DNA of 64,000 nucleotides from Bacteroides sp. MSB163 (GTDB lineage: Bacteria > Bacteroidota > Bacteroidia > Bacteroidales > Bacteroidaceae). The notes beneath the pieces are model-generated. The model saw only the letters and a program-made list of their open reading frames with translations. It did not search any database and was not told the origin of the DNA. A program made the translations under genes and the position numbers. Shown piece by piece: positions 33,505-41,829 of this stretch. Numbering within the stretch: position 1 is the stretch's first letter; each line of letters opens with the position of its first letter. The stretch lies in NCBI RefSeq assembly GCF_036416795.1, contig NZ_CP143867.1, positions 3,526,001 through 3,590,000 of the forward strand, written 5' to 3'.

Positions 33505-34146
33505 TTACTTTAGCCTGAAGTGAAACTTATGACCTTCAAATACTGGTTCTACAATATCAAATCGGATGAACTTGGCAAGTAAATGTTCCGCTGCACGTCG
33601 GGAAAGGCGTGCCAGCCTGCAATACCTGTTCAGCGATAGACTGTTATTTTCTTCCAACAAGTCAAGCAACAACTGTTCGCGCTCTGTATAAGTTATCAGC
33701 TCTCCCCGCGGACTGCCACATTGCTGCCATACACGCAGATGCACCGGTGTGGCAAGTATATTCTCGTCCTTGATGCGCAGATAAGCCAGCGGTTTTCCTG
33801 TTTCATCCTTGGCATATACGGGTTTTTGCAGACTTTCCTCAATCTGCACTACCAGCACGCTGCGTCCTTCCGCCTGAAAGGTCCGCATGGTATAATTCAC
33901 TTCCGGCTGACAGTACATTTGCGCTGCCGCCTCTATCATATATTGTTCCTCGTCAGAGCGAACTCCGGCGATCTTTCCGTTATCTTTAACTCCGATCAGC
34001 AACCGCCCGCCGTCCGTATTGGCAAAGGCGGAGAGCGTTTTCGCGATCTTACGGGCATCGGAAATCTCAAATTTAAAGTCCTGCCTTTGGTGTTCGCCTT
34101 CGGCTATGAGCATGTGTATGTATTCCGTATCTGTAAGGGGTTTCAT
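33505..34146 (-). CDS. AlbA_2-domain ATP-binding protein (Schlafen-like)
   Basis: A 213-aa protein whose first 130 residues match the AlbA_2/Schlafen-type nucleotide-binding domain: HQRQDFKFEISDARKIAKTLSAF, then ANTDGGRLLIGVKDNGKIAGV, and VVQIEESLQKPVYAKDETG. The last 70 residues form a winged-helix-like segment (LLDLLEENNSLSLNRYCRLA). Such proteins are suspected regulators; the ligand is unknown. Its start lies within 160 bases of the histone-like gene in divergent orientation. Confidence 0.8.
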   Translation of the reverse strand: MKPLTDTEYIHMLIAEGEHQRQDFKFEISDARKIAKTLSAFANTDGGRLLIGVKDNGKIAGVRSDEEQYMIEAAAQMYCQPEVNYTMRTFQAEGRSVLVVQIEESLQKPVYAKDETGKPLAYLRIKDENILATPVHLRVWQQCGSPRGELITYTEREQLLLDLLEENNSLSLNRYCRLARLSRRAAEHLLAKFIRFDIVEPVFEGHKFHFRLK

Positions 34147-34252
34147 ACCTGCAAAAGTAGATAAAAAACGCCAGAGGACGCCTTTTTGTGCTATTTTTGC
34201 GGATTATTTCAAAAAAAATATTGTTTTTCTGCATTTATTTCAAGAAAGAGTG

Positions 34253-34260
34253 TATTTTTG
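34253..34260 (+). promoter_or_regulatory. -7 promoter box for the histone-like gene
   Basis: TATTTTTG matches TAnnTTTG and lies 41 bases before the start at 34302. Confidence 0.5.
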
Positions 34261-34301
34261 CCAGACATTATTAACGAAGTAATATTAATAAGAAAAGGAT
34301 T

Positions 34302-34475
34302 ATGAAAGAATTAGTTGAAAAAGTTGCTGAATTGTATGCAGCATTCGAGAAAGATGCAAAAGCTCAGATTGAAAATGGTAACAAAGCTGCCGGTACTCGT
34401 GCACGTAAGGCTTCTTTGGAAATCGAAAAATCAATGAAAGCATTCCGCAAAGCATCTTTGGAAGCTGCTAAATAA
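34302..34475 (+). CDS. Histone H1-like small protein, 57 aa
   Basis: A lysine- and alanine-rich ORF (MKELVEKVAELYAAFEKDAK ... ARKASLEIEKSMKAFRKASL) ending AAK, 58 codons including the stop at 34473-34475. It matches the Hc1/histone H1-like protein family of Bacteroidota, DNA-associated basic helical proteins. An upstream -7 box and a clear terminator 25 bases after the stop show a monocistronic gene with high likely expression. Confidence 0.85.
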   Translation: MKELVEKVAELYAAFEKDAKAQIENGNKAAGTRARKASLEIEKSMKAFRKASLEAAK

Positions 34476-34499
34476 TAAGCACGCTTACTGAAAGAATTG

Positions 34500-34530
34500 A
34501 AAGACCGTCTCAATGAGAGCGGTCTTTTTT
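34500..34530 (+). terminator. Intrinsic terminator after the histone-like gene
   Basis: AAAGACCG-TCTC pairs with GAGA-CGGTCTTT around AAT, with one bulged G, followed by TTTTTT. Confidence 0.8.
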
Positions 34531-34644
34531 GGTTTTACAGGTATGAAGATACTCTGAATAGTTATTCATTATTTAACTTCCCATTATTTGTTTCCTTCTC
34601 TTCGAATTGCTAATTTTGGCCCAATTATAAGTTGTGTAGTGGAT

Positions 34645-35910
34645 ATGAATGAAAACGTCCTCAATAAACTGAAAATACTGGCGGAGTCGGCCAAATATGA
34701 CGTCTCATGCTCGTCTAGCGGTACCGTGCGTTCCAACAAATCCGGTATGTTGGGTAATACTGTCGGTGGTTGGGGCATTTGCCATAGTTTTGCTGAGGAC
34801 GGACGTTGCATTTCACTGCTGAAGGTGATGTTGACGAACTATTGCATTTACGACTGTGCATATTGCATCAATCGTCGCTCTAATGATTTGCCGCGTGCTA
34901 CGCTTTCTGTCAGTGAGTTGGTAGATCTGACGATGGAGTTCTATCGCCGCAATTATATAGAAGGATTATTCCTGAGCAGTGGTGTGGTGCGGAGTCCGGA
35001 TTATACCATGGAACGCTTGGTGCGCGTGGCAAAAGACTTGCGCACAGTGCATCGTTTCAATGGCTATATCCATTTGAAAAGTATTCCCGGAGCCAGTCGT
35101 GAACTGGTGAATGAAGCGGGGCTGTATGCCGACCGCCTCAGCGTCAATGTAGAAATACCGAAAGAGGAGAATCTGAAACTTCTTGCCCCGGAAAAAGACC
35201 ATAAGAGTGTATATGCACCGATGCGCTATATTCAGCAAGGCGTACTGGAAAGTTCGGAGGAACGGAAAAAACACCGTCATGCACCACGTTTTGCTCCTGC
35301 CGGACAGAGCACACAAATGATTGTAGGGGCTACAGCGGAAACGGACAAAGATATTCTTTTTCTTTCATCAGCTCTTTACAAAGGACCTACAATGAGGCGT
35401 GTTTATTATTCTGGTTATATCTCTGTGAATACGTATGATACGCGTTTGCCCGCCCTGAAGCAGCCACCGCTGGTACGTGAAAATCGCCTGTATCAGGCAG
35501 ATTGGCTCATGCGCTTTTATCAGTTTAAGGTGGAAGAGATTGTGGATGATGCATATCCTGACCTGGACTTGGAGATTGATCCTAAACTGTCGTGGGCCTT
35601 ACGCCATCCGGAGCAGTTTCCGGTAGATATCAATCGGGCGGATTATGAGATGTTATTGCGCATTCCGGGGGTAGGAGTGAAGTCGGCAAGATTGATCGTG
35701 GCATCCCGTCGTTTTTCTAAGTTAGGTTTCTATGAGTTAAAGAAGATAGGAGTGGTGATGAAAAAAGCGCAGTACTTTATTACTTGCCATGAACTCCCTA
35801 TGAAGACAGTGAATGAAATGACTCCGCAAGCAGTGCGCAGTTTGCTGATTACGAAGCCGAACAAGAAGAAAGTGGACGAAAGGCAGTTGTTGCTTGATTT
35901 CCGTGACTAA
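34645..35910 (+). CDS. Putative DNA modification/repair radical SAM protein
   Basis: A 421-aa radical SAM protein with the cluster motif YCIYDCAYC near residue 72 (Cys-x3-Cys-x2-Cys), the LFLSSGVVRSPDYTME SAM strand and a C-terminal helix-hairpin-helix DNA-binding segment (INRADYEMLLRIPGVGVKSA, residues 333-352). The start at 34645 (MNENVLNKLKI) is preferred over 34588 because the extra residues are not family-like. It is followed after 14 bases by its usual partner, the DUF4130 protein. The pair is a conserved but biochemically uncharacterised DNA repair or modification module. Confidence 0.9.
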   Translation: MNENVLNKLKILAESAKYDVSCSSSGTVRSNKSGMLGNTVGGWGICHSFAEDGRCISLLKVMLTNYCIYDCAYCINRRSNDLPRATLSVSELVDLTMEFYRRNYIEGLFLSSGVVRSPDYTMERLVRVAKDLRTVHRFNGYIHLKSIPGASRELVNEAGLYADRLSVNVEIPKEENLKLLAPEKDHKSVYAPMRYIQQGVLESSEERKKHRHAPRFAPAGQSTQMIVGATAETDKDILFLSSALYKGPTMRRVYYSGYISVNTYDTRLPALKQPPLVRENRLYQADWLMRFYQFKVEEIVDDAYPDLDLEIDPKLSWALRHPEQFPVDINRADYEMLLRIPGVGVKSARLIVASRRFSKLGFYELKKIGVVMKKAQYFITCHELPMKTVNEMTPQAVRSLLITKPNKKKVDERQLLLDFRD

Positions 35911-35924
35911 GAGAGTTTTTTTCC

Positions 35925-36695
35925 ATGAATATATTTGTTTTTGATAGTACTTTCGAGGGCTTACTGACTTCTGTTTTTGAAGCTTATTCCCGTCGTGTTT
36001 TTCCTGATGCATTGTTTCCGGAAGGAGAGCCATTGCCTTTATTTCATGATGAAGTTTTCACGGTAATCACTGAAGAAGAAAAGGCGAAGCGAGTATGGCG
36101 TGGTTTGCAGAAGAAACTTTCTTCCGGTGCTCTGTCTTGCCTTGCCCAATGTTGGCTGGCGGAGGAACAGGAAACTCCGATACTTTTGTTCCGCTATATT
36201 CGTAAGGCAATTGATGCTCCCCGTTCCATTGAAACCAATTTTGCCGATCCGGATGTGCTGGAATTCTCGCGTATGTGGAAGCGGGTGGATTGGGAACGTC
36301 TTCGTATGCTCCAGTTTATTCGTTTTCAGAAAGCTGCCGACGGCACCTTCTTTGCTGCGGTAGAACCGGAAAAGAATGCTCTACCACTGGCTATCGATCA
36401 TTTTAAGGATCGTTTTGCCGATCAACCTTGGCTGATATATGACATAAAACGGGCGTATGGCTTCTATTATGATTTGAAAGAAGTACGTCAGGTTACTTTT
36501 GAAGAAGGTTCACGCGAGGGCCATCTGGTCACAGGTATGCTGGATGAAAGCCTGATGGACGAGGACGAAAAACTCTTTCAGCAACTATGGAAGACGTACT
36601 TTAAAGCCATCTGTATCAAAGAACGGCTAAATCCGCGGAAGCATAAACAAGATATGCCTATACGTTACTGGAAACACATGACAGAGAAGCAGTAA
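35925..36695 (+). CDS. DUF4130 putative DNA metabolism protein, partner of the radical SAM gene
   Basis: A 256-aa protein of the DUF4130/TIGR03915 type: FVFDSTFEGLLTSVFEAYSR at the N-terminus, FSRMWKRVDWERLRMLQFIRF in the middle, and DEDEKLFQQLWKTYFKAICIKERLNPRKH near the end. It lies 14 bases downstream of the radical SAM gene, as in other genomes, and is thought to bind or process nucleic acid together with it. Confidence 0.88.
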   Translation: MNIFVFDSTFEGLLTSVFEAYSRRVFPDALFPEGEPLPLFHDEVFTVITEEEKAKRVWRGLQKKLSSGALSCLAQCWLAEEQETPILLFRYIRKAIDAPRSIETNFADPDVLEFSRMWKRVDWERLRMLQFIRFQKAADGTFFAAVEPEKNALPLAIDHFKDRFADQPWLIYDIKRAYGFYYDLKEVRQVTFEEGSREGHLVTGMLDESLMDEDEKLFQQLWKTYFKAICIKERLNPRKHKQDMPIRYWKHMTEKQ

Positions 36696-36700
36696 CAAGA

Positions 36701-37369
36701 TCATTCGATTTGTTCTACTGTCACATCCGGCCATTCCTGCATAAGTGACAGCATGTGTCCTTCGTCATTACTCCGCTTGGATTTGATAATCATAGTCACT
36801 ATATACCTTTCTGTATCTCCGAAACCTAATCTTTCCATTTTGTAGGAGACTAACATATAATTTCGGGAGTTAAAGCGATCGGATACTTCCTTAAGGATAT
36901 CCTTATTTCCGGTAGAGAATGTTATCATGGAGCTTTTCATCCCTACACTTTTGAACAGGATGCTGAGCAGTTCCAATCCTGCCAGAGTGAGCAGGGTAGC
37001 GGCTATACTTATTACATACATTCCGGCTCCAACCGCCAGACCGATGCCTGCTGTAGCCCATATTCCGGCAGCAGTAGTCAATCCTCTGACTATTTGCTTT
37101 TGTAATATGATGGTACCGGCACCGATAAAACCGATACCGCTGACTACCTGGGCCGCTACACGACTCGGGTCCAGCGAGACGCTGTTTTCTTTGATAATGT
37201 CCTGAAAGCCATATTGGGAAACAATCATGATGAGGGCACTGCCCAATGATACTAAAAAGTGAGTACGGTATCCTGCTTCTTTGGCACGGTATTCTCTGTC
37301 CAGGCCGATGATGGCACCTAAGATGCCGGCTACTAATAGTCTGAGTACGAAATCGAAATCTAATGTCAT
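36701..37369 (-). CDS. MgtC/SapB-family membrane protein
   Basis: A 222-aa protein with the MgtC/SapB domain (residues 5-150): LLVAGILGAIIGLDREYRAKEAGYRTHFLV, RVAAQVVSGIGFIGAGTII and VRGLTTAAGIWATAGIGLAVGAG, with five hydrophobic segments. The C-terminal 75 residues form an ACT-like cytoplasmic domain. MgtC proteins influence Mg2+ or membrane potential homeostasis. Converges with the DUF4130 gene, five bases between stops. Confidence 0.92.
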   Translation of the reverse strand: MTLDFDFVLRLLVAGILGAIIGLDREYRAKEAGYRTHFLVSLGSALIMIVSQYGFQDIIKENSVSLDPSRVAAQVVSGIGFIGAGTIILQKQIVRGLTTAAGIWATAGIGLAVGAGMYVISIAATLLTLAGLELLSILFKSVGMKSSMITFSTGNKDILKEVSDRFNSRNYMLVSYKMERLGFGDTERYIVTMIIKSKRSNDEGHMLSLMQEWPDVTVEQIE

Positions 37370-37390
37370 ATTGGCTCCTTTCTGTGTTTT

Positions 37391-37543
37391 AAGTTACTGT
37401 ACTTTTTCTTTCGGCTTGCCCCGAAAGAAAAAGATACCAAAAAGAAAGAGGCAATGGCAGTGTCGGAGTAGCTCCGGAAGTGCAGCCTTGAGTTTTTCTT
37501 TTGGTATCTTTTCTTTTGTCTCAAGACAAAAGAAAAGTACTTA
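37391..37543. repeat. Inverted repeat of about 50-bp arms, intergenic
   Basis: The left arm (37391-37446) and right arm (37491-37543) are inverted relatives built around GGTATCTTTT and AAAGTAC; each arm also contains its own hairpin (CTTTCGG/CCGAAAG; CTTTTGTCT/AGACAAAAG). It separates mgtC and the transglycosylase gene on the same strand. Confidence 0.65.
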
Positions 37544-38521
37544 ATTTATAACCCATGCCCTATTATGCGGCACAGTCTTCTTCGGATCATAGTGCATTCC
37601 CGCCTGTGTCGGTATTTTAAGAACGTATGTACGTCCGCTTTTGTTTTGTAAAGAACTATCGCGCAGCCATGGGTTGGCATCCTTCAGTTGGGCGTAGGTA
37701 ATACCTTTACTCTTGGCAAATTGTGCCAGATTGTCGATACTTGTTGTTACATTGATCTCTGTATAGGGAATGACAGGGTAAAGATGTTCCCGTTTCAGTA
37801 AAAAGCCATAGCGCTGCGGATTACTGATGACGGCTTTAGCGGCAAGCAGACGGAACATGTAACGGGAAGTTTCTTCTACAAGCCAAAGGTCTACGGCTTG
37901 ATCTACGAGCTGTTTTTTCAGTTCAGAGGAGATGCGGCCTTGTCCACCATTGTAAGCAGCGGCTACGCAAAGCCAGTTACCATATCTTTGGTAGGCATCT
38001 TTCAGATACTGGCATGCGGCACGGGTGGCTTTTTCCACGTGATAACGTTCGTCGATATTGGGGTTTACTTCAAGGCCGAATTCGCGTCCGGTAGTTTGCA
38101 TGAACTGCCACATTCCGGCTGCTCCTGCCGGACTACGGGCAAGGGTGTTGAGGTTACTCTCTATTACGGCGAGGTATTTGAAATCGTCGGGTACACCGTT
38201 TTCCTTCAATATGGGTTCTATGATGGGAAAGAAGCGGTTCGCACGCTTGATGGTGAGCATGGTGGTGGAGTGCATATAGGTGAACGACATTTGTTCACGG
38301 TCCATGCGTTCACGATGATCGTAGCGTGTCAGGTCAATTTCCTGTCCGGCAAAGGTGATTTTATCCGGTACGGAAGGGGAGGTGACACAATAGGGAACTT
38401 CGGATTTAACGGATTGCTGTTCAGGATCTATCGTGCTGTGCCCAAACAGAAATGGAAGTGCGGCACCGGCGCATAGAGCAACTGAGGTAACTATTAGGAT
38501 ATGTATTGAGTTTTTTTTCAT
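37541..38521 (-). CDS. Lytic murein transglycosylase (SLT domain, LysM-like tail)
   Basis: A 326-aa exported enzyme that cleaves peptidoglycan with 1,6-anhydro product formation. The N-terminal signal segment (ILIVTSVALCAGAALPFLF) precedes the SLT domain with catalytic Glu in AVIESNLNTLARSPAGAAGMWQF and the CVAAAYNGGQGRI block. The C-terminus (LAQFAKSKGITYAQLKDANPWL) is LysM-like. The ATG at 38521 replaces the longer frame from 38578, which lacks a signal peptide. Confidence 0.9.
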   Translation of the reverse strand: MKKNSIHILIVTSVALCAGAALPFLFGHSTIDPEQQSVKSEVPYCVTSPSVPDKITFAGQEIDLTRYDHRERMDREQMSFTYMHSTTMLTIKRANRFFPIIEPILKENGVPDDFKYLAVIESNLNTLARSPAGAAGMWQFMQTTGREFGLEVNPNIDERYHVEKATRAACQYLKDAYQRYGNWLCVAAAYNGGQGRISSELKKQLVDQAVDLWLVEETSRYMFRLLAAKAVISNPQRYGFLLKREHLYPVIPYTEINVTTSIDNLAQFAKSKGITYAQLKDANPWLRDSSLQNKSGRTYVLKIPTQAGMHYDPKKTVPHNRAWVIN

Positions 38522-38604
38522 TTTCAAAAGTTTGTTTGGTTCGAGGTCGAATATACAATATTTACGGGAATGAGGCAAGAACTATGGTGTCTTTACAACG
38601 AATC

Positions 38605-39330
38605 TTAGTTCTTTATAGGCAATCTTTCCCATAACCACCGGGGGATCATTCGCCAGAAAAAGACAACTACACGGTATCTACCGTCAATCACAATGACCCG
38701 TTTTTTCCGGTTCAAGGCATGGACGATACTCTTCGCTACCTGATTGGCTTGCATAAGCATGGGGAACTTGCCACTTTTCAGTAAGTCGGTAGCGACGAAA
38801 CCCGGGCGTATGTCTGTGAAATGGATATTCAAGTGTTGCATCCGGGAGAGTTGTGCCAAGGCTTCGATGTAAGTATTCTGGAAGCATTTCGTTGCGGAAT
38901 AGGCCGGGGCGATGCCCAATCCTTTGGTGCCTGCAATGGAGCTGATGACAGCGATATGCCCACCTCCTTCGTTTTTGAAGTGATTGAAGGCGGCGGTCAC
39001 CATGCGGGTGAATCCTTCTACGTTGGTACGGGCGGTATTTAGTTCTATTTCCGGTTTCAGGTCTGGGTTCTGACTTCCTATGCCGGAGCTGAGGAAGAAC
39101 AAATCCATGCCACCTAACTTCCGGATAAGTGTCTCCAGTAGGGTAGGGGCATCTGGATCTGTTACGTCCAGACGTTGGATTTCGATTTGCCCGGGGGCGG
39201 TGGCTTGCAGTTTCTCCAATGCTTCTTCCCGTCTTCCGGCAATACCGATGTGCCAACCTTGCTGAATTAGCAGTTTGGCAACTTCTTCTCCTATGCCGGA
39301 GGTGGCTCCTATAATAATGGCTCGTTTCAT
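38605..39330 (-). CDS. Short-chain dehydrogenase/reductase (SDR)
   Basis: A 241-aa SDR with Rossmann motif IIGATSGIGEEVAKLL, NAG-equivalent LSSGIG, catalytic Ser in VISSIAG and YSATK (Tyr-x3-Lys) near residue 147. Classic SDR length and order. The substrate is not evident. It starts 22 bases before a truncated GNAT remnant on the same strand. Confidence 0.9.
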   Translation of the reverse strand: MKRAIIIGATSGIGEEVAKLLIQQGWHIGIAGRREEALEKLQATAPGQIEIQRLDVTDPDAPTLLETLIRKLGGMDLFFLSSGIGSQNPDLKPEIELNTARTNVEGFTRMVTAAFNHFKNEGGGHIAVISSIAGTKGLGIAPAYSATKCFQNTYIEALAQLSRMQHLNIHFTDIRPGFVATDLLKSGKFPMLMQANQVAKSIVHALNRKKRVIVIDGRYRVVVFFWRMIPRWLWERLPIKN

Positions 39331-39351
39331 AATTACTGTATTAGTAGTTTG

Positions 39352-39493
39352 TTAATTGCATGTGCAGGATGGGAAAGGGCTTGCCTTGTGCATCTGTTTC
39401 ATCCCGGCTTATTACTTCAAAGCCTCTGTTACGGTAGAAGCGGAAAGCCTGTTCGTTTTGTTCGTTGACATCCACTTTGCGGAAACTTTGTTT
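39352..39493 (-). pseudogene. C-terminal remnant of a GNAT acetyltransferase
   Basis: Downstream of an in-frame TGA (39496-39494) the minus strand encodes KVDVNEQNEQAFRFYRNRGF, then EVISRDETDAQGKPFPILHM and a stop at 39352. This matches only the last third of a GNAT domain (motif B). Everything before is missing; yjbQ ends seven bases upstream, so a deletion probably joined the two. Confidence 0.7.
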
Positions 39494-39502
39494 TCATATA
39501 TT

Positions 39503-39928
39503 TTATTGTCCGATGACGGTTGCTACTATTTTTCTTCCACCGCCATGATTGCGGAATTCACAGAGGTATATACCTTGCCAGATACCCATATTCAGTCTAC
39601 CATCAGTGATAGGTATGCTGAGACTATTACCTGTCAGAGTCGATTTAGCATGGGCGGGCATGTCGTCATCTCCTTCACAGGTATGCATATAGTAGGGTTC
39701 CCGTTCTTTCACCAGGTGGTTGAAGATGGCTTCCATGTCCGTCTGGACATCCGGATCAGCATTTTCATTGATGCTAAGTCCGGCAGAGGTATGCTTGATG
39801 AACAGATGTAAAAGTCCGGCTTGCGGCAGACGCGGCAGGTTACGTATTATTTCATCCGTTATCAGGTGAAAGCCACGTGTACGGGGACGTAGGGTAAATT
39901 CTCTTTGAGTAACAAAAAATTGTTCCAT
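39503..39928 (-). CDS. yjbQ: YjbQ / UPF0047 family protein
   Basis: A 141-aa protein of the YjbQ family, annotated as secondary thiamine-phosphate synthase. It has the conserved LLHLFIKHTSAGLSINENADPDVQTDMEA block with paired His and Asp residues, LTGNSLSIPITDGRLNMGIWQGIYLCEF and a C-terminal strand VVATVIGQ-like end. Typical length (about 138-142 aa). Confidence 0.93.
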   Translation of the reverse strand: MEQFFVTQREFTLRPRTRGFHLITDEIIRNLPRLPQAGLLHLFIKHTSAGLSINENADPDVQTDMEAIFNHLVKEREPYYMHTCEGDDDMPAHAKSTLTGNSLSIPITDGRLNMGIWQGIYLCEFRNHGGGRKIVATVIGQ

Positions 39929-39983
39929 TTTATATATTTCTATGCGTTATTATTTACCGATATGATTTAGTATGAAAGTCTTT

Positions 39984-40841
39984 CTATTCTTTAGGGGCTT
40001 TATCAAGTGATGATCCGCAATACTTACAGAACTGTGCACTTTCTTCGTGTCCTCGCCTGTGACAGTTGGGGCACTCTCTTGCTACATTCTTTTCATGTCT
40101 TTTCATCAGCGATACGGAAACTATGCCGGTGGGTACTGCAATAATAGTGTAACCTATCAGCATGACACAACCCGAAAGGAATTTCCCCAAGGCGGTGACA
40201 GGAGTTATATCTCCGTAACCTACGGTGGTAAGGGTGACGCAGGCCCAATAAATACTGTTGGGAATATTGCTGAACTGTGTATTGGGTTTTCCTCCTTCAA
40301 TCATGTACATCACTGTTCCGATAGATATCACCAGAATCACCACAAACATAAAGAAAACTGCGATTTTCTTGCTACTGTCTCGTAGTGCTGTCAGTAGCAT
40401 TTGCCCTTCCATCCAGAAATTGAATAACTTGAAAACGCGGAATATCCGTATCAGGCGGAATGCCCGTATAATAAGCAGATAGCGTGCTCCGGGAAACAGG
40501 AAAGCGAGATAAAGCGGCAGTGTAGCCAGCAAGTCGATGATTCCGAAAGCACTGAAAGCGTATTTGGAAGGGTTGGGCGAACAATACAACCGGGTGATAT
40601 ATTCGAAAGTAAAGAAGGCGGTCAGTAAATACTCCATAACAATGAATGGAGTTTTCAGCCATACCGGTAATCCTTGCAGGCTTTCCAGGATAACAAGTCC
40701 CACACTAAGCAATATGCACCAGATCAGGGTAACGTCGAATAGCTTCCCGGCAGGTGTGTCAGCTTCGAATATGATGACATATAGTTTTCGCTTCAAAGCC
40801 TGATTATGCATCAGTTCTGTGAATTTATCTTTCAGTTTCAT
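39984..40841 (-). CDS. Voltage-gated potassium channel with C-terminal zinc ribbon
   Basis: A 285-aa six-helix channel subunit. S4 carries regular Arg residues (LLIIRAFRLIRIFRVFKLF), and the pore helix and selectivity filter are ACVTLTTVGYGDITPV. The C-terminal 25 residues form a CPNCHRRGH...CKYCGSS zinc ribbon, an unusual addition to bacterial channels. Promoter TACTTTTG lies 19 bases upstream of the start. Confidence 0.9.
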   Translation of the reverse strand: MKLKDKFTELMHNQALKRKLYVIIFEADTPAGKLFDVTLIWCILLSVGLVILESLQGLPVWLKTPFIVMEYLLTAFFTFEYITRLYCSPNPSKYAFSAFGIIDLLATLPLYLAFLFPGARYLLIIRAFRLIRIFRVFKLFNFWMEGQMLLTALRDSSKKIAVFFMFVVILVISIGTVMYMIEGGKPNTQFSNIPNSIYWACVTLTTVGYGDITPVTALGKFLSGCVMLIGYTIIAVPTGIVSVSLMKRHEKNVARECPNCHRRGHEESAQFCKYCGSSLDKAPKE

Positions 40842-40859
40842 GTTTCACAATGTTTGTTA

Positions 40860-40867
40860 CAAAAGTA
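40860..40867 (-). promoter_or_regulatory. -7 promoter box for the K+ channel gene
   Basis: On the minus strand TACTTTTG lies 19 bases before the start at 40841 and diverges from the SDR promoter. Confidence 0.45.
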
Positions 40868-40905
40868 GGAAAACCTTTCCGAATGAGAAAAAGGGTACTT
40901 GACTT

Positions 40906-40937
40906 TTTGTAACTTGCTGGAATATGGAGTATATTTG
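40906..40937 (+). promoter_or_regulatory. Bacteroides-type promoter for the 41 kb SDR-MaoC operon
   Basis: TTTG at 40906-40909 and TATATTTG at 40930-40937 are exactly 20 bases apart; the transcript would include the 21-aa leader ORF. Confidence 0.65.
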
Positions 40938-40970
40938 TTACCTGTTTTCACGATTTAAAAGTAAACAACC

Positions 40971-41036
40971 ATGAATCGAATAATAACCTTCGTTATCGGG
41001 GTTTTGTTCATCATACTTAAAATAAAGAGCGTATGA
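40971..41036 (+). CDS. 21-aa hydrophobic leader peptide overlapping the SDR start
   Basis: ATG at 40971 encodes MNRIITFVIGVLFIILKIKS and Val before TGA at 41034-41036. The stop overlaps the next start as ATGA (41033-41036), a coupling arrangement. The peptide is one membrane helix with a basic end. It lies 33 bases after a strong promoter, so it is transcribed; whether it is a regulator, coupling leader or chance ORF is unknown. Confidence 0.4.
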   Translation: MNRIITFVIGVLFIILKIKSV

Positions 41037-41803
41037 ATAAAGTATGTGTAGTAACAGGTGGAGCTGCCGGTATCGGTCGTTGCATTGTCGAGATGTTTGC
41101 GGAATCGGGATATACGGTGTATTTCATTGATAAGACACCCGAGGCGGTGGAACAGGCGGAAGGAAAGATGTCGGAAAGAGGGCTTTCGGTTACAGGCTTT
41201 GTCGGAGATATTGCCGAGGAACAGACGCTGCGGGATTTTGTAGACTTTGTCTTATCCATAGAAGATCAGATTGACTGTCTGATAAATAATGCTTGCCTGA
41301 CAAATGGAGGAATATTGGGCAACTGTTCGTATGAAGACTTCCTGTATGTGCAACGTGTGGGAGTAGCGGCTCCTTATTTCCTGGCTTTGTCGTTTAAAGA
41401 CTATTTCAGTGGTGCAGGTGCTATTGTGAATATATCTTCTACCCGTGCTTTCCAGTCGCAGGCTAATACGGAAAGTTATACGGCAGCCAAAGGTGGAATA
41501 ACGGCTCTGACTCATGCGCTTGCGGTCAGTCTTTCGGGAGTTGCCCGTGTGAATTCTATTGCTCCCGGTTGGATTGATACGGGAAGCTATCATGAAGAGG
41601 ATTATGTGCCGGCATATACGGAAGGAGACATCATGCAGCATCCCTCGCAAAGGGTAGGAGAACCGGCTGATATAGCCCGTGCAGTTCTTTTCCTTTGTGA
41701 CGAACGGAACTCCTTTATCAACGGGGAGAACATTACGATTGACGGAGGCATGAGTAAACTAATGATTTATCATAATGATTATGGTTGGGATTATCAACCG
41801 TAG
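41033..41803 (+). CDS. Short-chain dehydrogenase/reductase (SDR), likely beta-hydroxyacyl type
   Basis: A 256-aa SDR with CVVTGGAAGIGRCIV, CLINNACLTNGG, VNISSTRAF and YTAAKGG catalytic motifs and the C-terminal GENITIDGGMS. It is followed after 26 bases by a MaoC dehydratase, so the two may act in sequence on a 3-hydroxyacyl or other short-chain substrate. Start is coupled to the 21-aa leader ORF. Confidence 0.9.
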   Translation: MNKVCVVTGGAAGIGRCIVEMFAESGYTVYFIDKTPEAVEQAEGKMSERGLSVTGFVGDIAEEQTLRDFVDFVLSIEDQIDCLINNACLTNGGILGNCSYEDFLYVQRVGVAAPYFLALSFKDYFSGAGAIVNISSTRAFQSQANTESYTAAKGGITALTHALAVSLSGVARVNSIAPGWIDTGSYHEEDYVPAYTEGDIMQHPSQRVGEPADIARAVLFLCDERNSFINGENITIDGGMSKLMIYHNDYGWDYQP

Positions 41804-41829
41804 AAACTATTAAATATAAAAAGAGAATA

